Source of the DNA: Bacteroidales bacterium
GTDB lineage: Bacteria > Bacteroidota > Bacteroidia > Bacteroidales > SM23-62
DNA: 20,066 nucleotides
NCBI GenBank assembly: GCA_016783865.1
Contig: JADHVS010000063.1
Coordinates: 1 to 20,066, forward strand
Reading direction: 5' to 3'
How positions within the stretch are numbered: position 1 is the stretch's first letter; the number at the start of each line of letters is the position of its first letter. Below are positions 14,147 through 20,066 of this stretch, piece by piece. The notes beneath the pieces are model-generated. The model ran no database searches. It was not told the DNA's origin and was given only the letters and a program-made list of their open reading frames with translations. The translations under genes and the position numbers were made by a program.

Positions 14147-16090
14147 ATGATCGACCGGCAAACCATCGACAGGATATTTGAAACAGCTGATATAGTTGAG
14201 GTCATTTCTGATTTTGTGACGCTTAAGAAAACCGGACAGAATTATAAGGGCTATAGTCCCTGGACAAACGAAAAGACCCCTTCCTTTTTTGTTTCCCCCT
14301 CTAAAGGGATTTATAAGGATTTTAGTTCAGGAAAAGGTGGAAATGCTGTGGGATTTCTGATGGAGCATGAGAAATTAACCTACCCGGAAGCGCTTAAATA
14401 TATTGCCAAAAAGTACAACATTGAAATTGTTGAAAAGGAACAGACTGCTGACGAGATCCAACAACAAAACGAAAGAGAAAGCCTTCTACTGATAAATTCT
14501 TTCGCACTAAAGTATTTTACTTCAAGTCTCCTTGACAAGGCTGAAGGACAATCGGTTGGCATGGCCTATTTCAAGGAAAGGGGATTCAGGGAACCTGTTA
14601 TAAAAAAGTTTCAACTCGGATACGGCCTTGAACAACGCGACGCTTTTACCCAGGAAGCCATCATGAAAGGATATAAGCAGGACCTGCTGGTAAAGACCGG
14701 GCTTACCATAGATAGAGAGGGCAAACACTATGACCGGTTTCATGGCAGGATCATTTTTCCTATTCATGGATTATCGGGAAATATTCTTGGATTTGGTGGG
14801 CGAACACTCAGGTCTGGAGACAAGATCGCAAAGTATGTTAATTCCCCGGAATCTGAAATCTACCAGAAAAGCAAGATCCTGTATGGCTTATATTTTGCTA
14901 AGCAGGCCATTGTGAAGCAGGAAAAATGTTATTTGGTTGAAGGCTATACAGATGTTCTCGGATTACACCAGAGTGGGATTGAAAATATTGTGGCATCTTC
15001 CGGTACTGCGCTGACTCCTGAGCAGGTAAAGCTGATTAAACGATTTACCTCCAATGTGACCATTATTTTTGATGGCGATGAGGCTGGCATTAAGGCATCA
15101 TTAAGAGGGATCGACCTGATACTGGAAGAAGGCTTGAACATCAAGGTAGTACTCTTGCCCGAAGGAGAAGACCCCGATTCATATTCAAAAAAACTGAATT
15201 CCAAAGAGTTCATCTCATACATTGAAAACTCTGAAAAAGACTTTATCACATTCAAAACCGGATTATTAATAAAAGAAGCCCAAAATGATCCGGTGAAAAA
15301 GGCTGGTTTGATCAACGATATCATTAAGTCCATTTCAGTCATTCCCGACACCATTACCAGGTCGGTATACATTAAGGAATGCAGCAAGCTGCTTGATACG
15401 GAAGAAAGAATTCTTTATTCTCAGGTTTACAGAATCAGACGGAAGAGGGCAGAAGACAGGTACAGCAGGAATACAAGGCAGGAGGCGGTAAAGCTGCAAT
15501 CGACTACCCTACCCGCATTTATCAGGGAGATCTACAGCGAACCTCAGGAAAAACAACTGATAAGATTTCTGTTACAATTTGGCAACGAAAAGCTTTTCGA
15601 AATCGAGGATGATCAAACAGAAGTGGAGTATATATCCGTGGCTGAATATATTGTGAATGAAATACTCAATGACGAACTTGAGTTTAAGAACCTCCTGTAT
15701 AAAAGAGTATTTGAAGAAGTACATGGATTTATTAAACGTGGCGAAGTAATTGATATAAAGCATTTTATTAACCACGAAGAAGATCAGATCAGCCAGCTGA
15801 CAGTCGACCTGTTAAGTTCAAAATATGAATTAAGCAAGTTGCATAAGAAAAGGGGTGCCAGTATTGAAACCGAAGAGATGTTGTTAAGGAAAAACGTGCC
15901 CAAGGCCATCATAGAATACAAGCGAAAGATCCTCGAAACGGCCCAGAAAGAAAAAGAAGTAGAAATAAAGGATGCCCAGGAAAACAAATTGCCAAACGAA
16001 GATATCAACCAGCGGATGATGCAGTACAAAACCCTGGCCTCTTTAATCACTATGATCTCAAAAGAACGGGGCTGGGTTGTACTTAAGTGA
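14147..16090 (+). CDS. dnaG: DNA primase (zinc-ligand-free zinc-finger region)
   Basis: Synthesises RNA primers at the replication fork. The 647-residue protein has an N-terminal zinc-finger-like domain (1-95), the RNA-polymerase core with a TOPRIM domain (about 260-345: VEGYTDVLGLHQ with E265, IIFDGDEAG with D309 and D311) and a helicase-interaction C-terminus. The SSGTALTPEQ (284-293) and EGEDPDSY (339-346) motifs are standard. The four zinc ligands CxxH...CxxC are replaced by Ser37, Thr40, Asp58 and Ser61, while the flanking NEKTPSFFVSPSKGIY and GKGGNAVGFL are kept. This is recalled as a recurring state in flavobacterial-type DnaG. The ATG at 14147 gives the canonical MIDRQTIDRI start. Confidence 0.95.
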   Translation: MIDRQTIDRIFETADIVEVISDFVTLKKTGQNYKGYSPWTNEKTPSFFVSPSKGIYKDFSSGKGGNAVGFLMEHEKLTYPEALKYIAKKYNIEIVEKEQTADEIQQQNERESLLLINSFALKYFTSSLLDKAEGQSVGMAYFKERGFREPVIKKFQLGYGLEQRDAFTQEAIMKGYKQDLLVKTGLTIDREGKHYDRFHGRIIFPIHGLSGNILGFGGRTLRSGDKIAKYVNSPESEIYQKSKILYGLYFAKQAIVKQEKCYLVEGYTDVLGLHQSGIENIVASSGTALTPEQVKLIKRFTSNVTIIFDGDEAGIKASLRGIDLILEEGLNIKVVLLPEGEDPDSYSKKLNSKEFISYIENSEKDFITFKTGLLIKEAQNDPVKKAGLINDIIKSISVIPDTITRSVYIKECSKLLDTEERILYSQVYRIRRKRAEDRYSRNTRQEAVKLQSTTLPAFIREIYSEPQEKQLIRFLLQFGNEKLFEIEDDQTEVEYISVAEYIVNEILNDELEFKNLLYKRVFEEVHGFIKRGEVIDIKHFINHEEDQISQLTVDLLSSKYELSKLHKKRGASIETEEMLLRKNVPKAIIEYKRKILETAQKEKEVEIKDAQENKLPNEDINQRMMQYKTLASLITMISKERGWVVLK

Positions 16091-16118
16091 GTCGTGCCTG
16101 CCGGCAGGCACTATTCAC
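16087..16118. repeat. 18-bp perfect palindrome with outer arms at the dnaG 3' end
   Basis: GTGCCTGCCGGCAGGCAC (16094-16111) is a perfect, loop-free palindrome. GTGA (16087-16090, containing the dnaG stop) and TCAC (16115-16118) form matching outer arms, each 3 nt away. GC-rich palindromes of this kind are often dispersed intergenic repeats in Bacteroidota. A TTTT follows at 16121, so a terminator role is also possible. Confidence 0.7.
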
Positions 16119-16132
16119 GATTTTATCCCAAA

Positions 16133-16164
16133 CTTGACAACTTACTGATTTAATATTAACTTTA
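16133..16164 (+). promoter_or_regulatory. Possible promoter for the cytidylate-kinase-like gene
   Basis: CTTG (16133-16136) is followed after 20 nt by TAACTTTA (16157-16164), a near match to the TTTG/TAnnTTTG pattern with one mismatch in each box. It would let the downstream gene be transcribed independently of dnaG. Confidence 0.35.
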
Positions 16165-16198
16165 TAAAGACTCTAAAATCTTAAACTCCAGCTTTGTT

Positions 16199-16891
16199 AT
16201 GAGAATAGATTTATCTAAGTATTTAACGGAAAGATATTTAGAATCGATCTCTGAGCAAAAGTTCGAAGGGCCGGTTATAACGATTTCCAGGGAATTTGGA
16301 TGCCCAGCCAAAAAAGTGGCAGAAAAACTGGCATCCAGGCTTACTGAAATAAGCAGCCCTATTGCAAAAAAAATGAAGTGGAGATGGATTAGTAAAGAGA
16401 TCATCGACGAATCGGCCCGTCAGTTAAATATGGATCCGGCAGAGATCCAGTATGTATTCAGGTATGAAAAGAGAGGCGTTTTCGACGATATTTTATCTTC
16501 CCAATCTAAAAAGTACTACAAAAGCGACAGAAAGATCAGGAATACCATTGCAAGGGTAATCCGTAATATTGCCAGAGAAGGTAACGTAATTATTGTAGGA
16601 AGGGGTGGGGTTGCCATTACCAGGGAAATTGAAAAATCACTGCACATTCATCTTGAGGCACCCATTGGCTGGAGAGCATTGCGTGTGAGCGAGAAATATT
16701 GCCTTACCCAGGAGGAGGCACAAAAATATGCAAGGGATATCGATAACAAAAGAAAAGCATTCCGCGATTATTTTCATGGAAAAGGAAGTGATTATTCGAG
16801 GTTTGATATAGTATTCAATGCTATGACCCTGAGTGTTGATGAGATTGTTGAAGGAACCATCGGAATGTTGAAATTGAGAAAAATGATCTAA
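16199..16891 (+). CDS. Cytidylate kinase-like family protein
   Basis: A 230-residue P-loop-type protein of the AAA_26/cytidylate-kinase-like family. The nucleotide loop region is ITISREFGCPAKKVAEKLA (28-46), close to the Cmk-type start but lacking a canonical GKS/T. WRWISKEIIDESA (61-73), VIIVGRGGVAI (130-140) and HIHLEAPIGWRALRV (149-163) follow, with C-terminal YDIVFN-like SRFDIVFNAMTLS. Family members are annotated from similarity and rarely tested, so the phosphate acceptor is unknown. It sits 108 nt after dnaG and 56 nt before a lipoprotein gene. The ATG at 16199 is the only reasonable start. Confidence 0.8.
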   Translation: MRIDLSKYLTERYLESISEQKFEGPVITISREFGCPAKKVAEKLASRLTEISSPIAKKMKWRWISKEIIDESARQLNMDPAEIQYVFRYEKRGVFDDILSSQSKKYYKSDRKIRNTIARVIRNIAREGNVIIVGRGGVAITREIEKSLHIHLEAPIGWRALRVSEKYCLTQEEAQKYARDIDNKRKAFRDYFHGKGSDYSRFDIVFNAMTLSVDEIVEGTIGMLKLRKMI

Positions 16892-16947
16892 ACCAGATTT
16901 AGGATAAAAAAACACATATAATCCTTACTAAAATCCAAAAACTAATA

Positions 16948-17838
16948 ATGATTTTCCTCCGGTCCGGTTTTTTCACCCTGATCGTTTTCATGGTGGCCTT
17001 TTTCAGTTGTAAGGATGCTCCTAAAGAGCAGGATAATGCCTTTTCCGTTGAAATAAATGAAAAGCTGGACAGTACACCTGCTGAGCCAAGAGCGATTTTT
17101 TATCACATGTTGTTACCGGTTGAAATGGCCCACCTGTTCGACCAGGTTGGTGCCAATTATTATCCGGATATTTTAAATCCCTCTGATAATTTAAGCCGTT
17201 ACGACACACCCGTAAAAGTGGCTCTGAACCTGGGAGTTTATGGTGCAGACCTAAGCTATGTAAAGATGTTTCAACGTAAGGACCATTCTGTGAAATACCT
17301 TTCAGCTATTCATTCAATGTCAGCTGAACTTGAAATTCCGGGCCAATACTACGATGATCTGCTTGATAATCTTGAAGAATATGTATCCAATAAAGATTCC
17401 CTCGCTAAGATTTCAGTAACTTTATTCAAAACCGTAGATGAATACCTGAGATCAACCGGAAACGGATCGGCTGCCGCTCTTATAATGATGGGAGGGTGGG
17501 TTGAATCCTTGTATATATCAACACAGATATATTATAACGATCAGCAAAACATTAAGCTGCTGGAAAAGATCGCCGAGCAGAAATACTCTCTGAACAGCCT
17601 AATCTCACTGATGAGCAATTACCATAGTGAGCAGGAAATTACGGAGTACCTGCTGATGCTGAAAAACCTCAGAAGGTCATATGATAAATTTGAGATTTAT
17701 TATAAAGTGGAAGATGTTGATGTTGACACAATAAATAAAAAAATCTCGGCCAGTAAGTATTATATTAATGCATCTCCTGAACAAATCCTCGAAATAAGTG
17801 ATAAACTGGCAGCACTGAGGGAAAGGATCATCCGCTAA
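16948..17838 (+). CDS. Putative lipoprotein of unknown function
   Basis: A 296-residue protein not recognised as any named family. It has a lipoprotein signal peptide with lipobox AFFSC (Cys21) and then a short acidic linker. From about residue 50 the chain looks mostly alpha-helical (for example AIFYHMLLPVEMAHLFDQ, DDLLDNLEEYVSNKDSLAKI, SLNSLISLMSNYHSEQE, DKLAALRERIIR), with a central glycine-rich GNGSAAALIMMGGWVESLYI. No catalytic motif stands out. It probably forms a transcription unit with the cytidylate-kinase-like gene 56 nt upstream. The 238 nt after it hold only a GC-rich patch with a repeated GCGAGC (17857 and 17869) and the integrase promoter region. Confidence 0.7.
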   Translation: MIFLRSGFFTLIVFMVAFFSCKDAPKEQDNAFSVEINEKLDSTPAEPRAIFYHMLLPVEMAHLFDQVGANYYPDILNPSDNLSRYDTPVKVALNLGVYGADLSYVKMFQRKDHSVKYLSAIHSMSAELEIPGQYYDDLLDNLEEYVSNKDSLAKISVTLFKTVDEYLRSTGNGSAAALIMMGGWVESLYISTQIYYNDQQNIKLLEKIAEQKYSLNSLISLMSNYHSEQEITEYLLMLKNLRRSYDKFEIYYKVEDVDVDTINKKISASKYYINASPEQILEISDKLAALRERIIR

Positions 17839-18046
17839 CAAGCCAGACTGAATCCTGCGAGCGCATTCGCGAGCAGATTGGGTCTGTGGCCCTGCGCGAA
17901 CTCTAATCTTTGTTTTTCCTGGTTTTATGTATTTTGTGATATTTATCTTAAAGTCTTATATGCCAGGCTGTAAACATAAAATAGCAAGAAATTACAAAGT
18001 ATCAATAACCTTAAAACTGTATCCAAATATGTATCCATTATTTTTG

Positions 18047-18054
18047 TATCTTTG
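18047..18054 (+). promoter_or_regulatory. -7 box TATCTTTG for the integrase gene
   Basis: A perfect TAnnTTTG, 22 nt before the integrase ATG. No TTTG is found at the -33 spacing. The surrounding 17935-18076 is strongly AT-rich. Confidence 0.5.
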
Positions 18055-18076
18055 AGTAAATTTAATCAAATATACA

Positions 18077-19405
18077 ATGGCCTCAGTCAATTATTACCTC
18101 AAAGGTGCAATAAGTGAAAAGCATATTGAAGAATTAACGAGGAATGAAGATACGGAATCTCTCGATGAATTGCTTAGACACCCATTACAGATATTCTTAA
18201 AAATATCTTCACAAGGAAGAAGAATTCAGGTTTATACTAAAAGAAGAATTGCTCAAAAATACTGGGACAGTTCCAAACAGGAATATAATCCACGGAGGTA
18301 TAGAGACAACTGTGCTGCAAAAAATGCATGGCTACGTGAATTAAAGAATGAAGTTGCCGAATTGGCCGATAACAATGAGAGGAATGGTTCCATAACAACA
18401 TCTCAGGAAATCAAGGAAATTCTTGCCAATAAGATTGTAGGTAAACCGGTGAAAAAATCATTTGAAGAACTTCTGCATTCATTTCTTAGAGACCATAGGA
18501 AAAATGATGGTCATCCCGTGAAAGAAGGTACCAGACAAAGATATTTAGCGGTTAATAATCATTTGTTGGAATATACAAGGTCATACAATATGACATTGGA
18601 GATTGAAAGAATTGATGAAGAATTCTTTCAAGGTTTCAGAGAGTATCTTTCCAGGATAAAAGAATTGACCGATAATACGGTTGTAAAAATTATTAGGACT
18701 TTAAAAACATTCTTGCGTCATTACCAAAAAAAAGGTATAATTAAAACTTTTGATTTGAGTGAAATAAAAACCTTTGAAACGGAGGGGGAAATTTATGTAT
18801 TGCCAATAGATAGGGTTCTTGAATTGCAATATGCTGACATTGAAAACGAAAGATTGAAAAGAGTGAGAGATGTTTTCTGTTTTATGTGTTGGACCGGTCA
18901 GAGATATTCAGATATTGTTAAAATAAATCATAATGATATAGTGGAGAAATCAGATGGACAGAAAGACTGGAATCTAATTACCTTTAAAACTCAGACAAGA
19001 GTGTCTGTTCCTATTGTTCAGTACGCAGAGGAAATACTTGAAAATTACAAAGATTATGAGACACCTATCCCAATCTTCTCAAACCAGAAAATTAATAAAT
19101 ATCTAAAAGAATTGGGAGAAGATGTAAATTTTGATTGGCCTGTTAAAATCTCTAAATATTTTGAAGGACAATTGCATCAGGAAGAAGTACCATTTTATGA
19201 GGTCTTGACTACACATGTTGGAAGAAAATCTTATATAACAAATAGTCTGATATTGGGTGTTCCGGAAAGAGTTGTAAAAGAGGTATCAGGACACAAAGAT
19301 GAAAGGAGCTTCCGGAGATATGTAAAATTAGCTGAGACTTATAAATCCCAGGTGATAAGAAAGGCATTTAGCAAGGATAATATCCGGAAGATTTTACAGA
19401 TGTAA
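18077..19405 (+). CDS. Tyrosine recombinase (phage/ICE-type integrase), Bacteroidota type
   Basis: A 442-residue site-specific recombinase. The N-terminal arm-type region (about 35-100, ILKISSQGRRIQVYTKRRI-like strands) precedes the SAM-like core-binding domain (about 125-225) and the catalytic domain (about 240-430). Catalytic residues are R276 in WTGQRYSDI, K304 in ITFKTQT, H380-x2-R383 in THVGRKSY, H406 in VSGHKDE and nucleophile Y415 in FRRYVKL, so the enzyme appears intact. The gene looks AT-richer than dnaG and ispD, suggesting transfer. It marks a possible boundary of an integrated element continuing to the right, where IS remnants follow. No tRNA-type attachment site was seen in the adjacent DNA. 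Confidence 0.93.
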   Translation: MASVNYYLKGAISEKHIEELTRNEDTESLDELLRHPLQIFLKISSQGRRIQVYTKRRIAQKYWDSSKQEYNPRRYRDNCAAKNAWLRELKNEVAELADNNERNGSITTSQEIKEILANKIVGKPVKKSFEELLHSFLRDHRKNDGHPVKEGTRQRYLAVNNHLLEYTRSYNMTLEIERIDEEFFQGFREYLSRIKELTDNTVVKIIRTLKTFLRHYQKKGIIKTFDLSEIKTFETEGEIYVLPIDRVLELQYADIENERLKRVRDVFCFMCWTGQRYSDIVKINHNDIVEKSDGQKDWNLITFKTQTRVSVPIVQYAEEILENYKDYETPIPIFSNQKINKYLKELGEDVNFDWPVKISKYFEGQLHQEEVPFYEVLTTHVGRKSYITNSLILGVPERVVKEVSGHKDERSFRRYVKLAETYKSQVIRKAFSKDNIRKILQM

Positions 19406-19472
19406 ACTATCCTGCTTTGTTTAACATTCAAAACGAGTAGAATTTTGGTAAATTTTGGCCATTGGGCCCGGA

Positions 19473-19500
19473 ACGATCTACCTCCTCAGATGAGGATCGT
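19473..19500. repeat. Hairpin downstream of the integrase
   Basis: ACGAT (19473-19477) pairs with ATCGT (19496-19500), and inner CCTC/GAGG segments extend the stem with a small bulge. It lies about 70 nt after the integrase stop and may be a terminator or an element-end structure. The remainder of 19406-19633 shows no gene. Confidence 0.35.
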
Positions 19501-19633
19501 ATAACCTGGCACCGTAATCATACCAGATGAAAAATGATAATCTCAAAGAACGTTTCATTGTAAACTTTATGGCCTTAATCAAAATTAACAAATAATCCTC
19601 CCCCAAACAATATCAATCAAAGATTAGGATTAA

Positions 19634-19753
19634 AATGTAGGTTTTAACCTCCCCCGTATATCGAAAGTAAAAAAGTGGACCATGCCGATCCGGGATTGGG
19701 GCATGATCTTGCAACAGTTTTTAATTAAATTTGATGAAAGATGCAGAATTTGA
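19634..19753 (+). pseudogene. IS256/Mutator-type transposase, C-terminal remnant
   Basis: A short open stretch after a TAA at 19631 encodes a peptide ending ISKVKKWTMPIRDWGMILQQ, then FLIKFDERC and a TGA at 19751-19753. The KKWT-x-x-x-x-W-x5-Q-x3-F-x-x-R pattern is the familiar C-terminus of IS256 family transposases. No start codon or upstream catalytic part is present, so only the last 40 or so residues remain. It is followed within about 30 nt by an IS66-type fragment. Confidence 0.6.
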
Positions 19754-19783
19754 ATTTAGGCGTTTACACAAAGTTTTCTAAAG

Positions 19784-20066
19784 ACTCAGATTTGGATATG
19801 GGTATGGCAGAATGACCGCTTTACTTGGTTGCATGGAACCAATAACAGGGGATACAAAACGATTGAAGAGAACTTTCCTGAAGGATTTGAGAATGCTGTT
19901 CTGGTACACGATTGCTGGAAGAGTCATTTTCAGACAGATGTTCAAACTCACCAGCTTTGTACAGCTCACCTGCTGAGAGAACTTAACTACCTTGATGAAA
20001 GATATGGTCATCGCTGGACTGGCAGTTTTATAAAGATTATTCTTGATGGTATTGAATTGAAGAAAA
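19784..20066 (+). mobile_element. IS66 family transposase fragment (5'-truncated, runs off the window)
   Basis: The frame is open from 19760 to the window end. From about 19784 it reads TQIWIWVWQNDRFTW, NNRGYKTI, FPEGFENAVLVHDCWKSHF, HQLCTAHLLRELNYL and ERYGHRW, the core of IS66-type TnpC transposases including the second catalytic Asp in VHDCWKSH and the HQLC-AHLLREL signature. The N-terminal part and the first catalytic Asp motif (DETG-like) are missing: a stop at 19757 and unrelated sequence precede it, with no plausible start. The 3' end lies outside the window. It is an inactive remnant unless the upstream part is displaced. Confidence 0.82.

Noticed and set aside
17839..18076. tRNA gene or tRNA-type attachment site before the integrase
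   Set aside because: No cloverleaf, T-loop (GGTTCRANNCC) or CCA-end pattern was found. The GC-rich patch at 17855-17876 does not fold as a tRNA.
19778..20011. Minus-strand protein opposite the IS66 fragment
   Set aside because: It is antisense to a clearly recognisable transposase frame and has no family features.

Overview
The window looks like a chromosomal segment from an uncultured Bacteroidota member, probably near Bacteroidales/Marinilabiliales. Evidence: a DUF2807 (GIN) protein, a PorT-type outer-membrane barrel, an Ig-like (Big_5) lipoprotein, a Bacteroidota-style tyrosine integrase, and -7 boxes of the form TAnnTTTG. Two of these boxes have a TTTG exactly 19 nt upstream, which is the Bacteroidota sigma-ABfr promoter pattern. 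Taxonomy is inferred from protein style only.

Layout. 1-540: 3' end of an IS4/IS1634-type transposase, then a short dyad. 558-1694: a serine-hydrolase lipoprotein. 1810-3583 (minus): a two-gene metal operon, a ZIP importer followed by a CDF exporter. 3748-4575 (minus): lgt, divergent from a large Ig-like lipoprotein (4712-6529) whose promoter carries a Fur-box-like palindrome. 6530-7492 (minus): a ROK sugar kinase, divergent from a tandem universal stress protein (7722-8576). 8635-9297 (minus): a DUF2461 protein, divergent from ispD (9338-10003). 10027-11258 (minus): a DUF2807 protein and a secreted rhodanese. 11355-12041: ComF. 12046-12557: a frameshifted four-helix-bundle (S23/IVS-type) gene between two inverted arrays of 7-bp repeats. 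12567-13887 (minus): a sirtuin and an outer-membrane barrel. 14147-17838: dnaG, a cytidylate-kinase-like protein and an unknown lipoprotein. 18077-19405: a tyrosine integrase. 19634 to the end: remnants of an IS256-type and an IS66-type transposase.

Most of the window is housekeeping and envelope functions: isoprenoid synthesis, lipoprotein maturation, replication priming, metal homeostasis and stress response. Mobile DNA is confined to the two ends and to the 12.0-12.6 kb insertion. The least expected signals are these: (a) matching promoter-proximal dyads upstream of the stress protein and dnaG, with an identical 22-nt spacing to an identical TAAATTAGT; (b) the heptamer-array/four-helix-bundle unit; (c) a DnaG whose zinc ligands are all replaced and a sirtuin lacking its zinc cysteines; (d) the Fur-like palindrome in the promoter at 4.66 kb. 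No RNA genes or CRISPR arrays were seen. No gene-free stretch exceeds 300 bases once the transposase remnants are counted.
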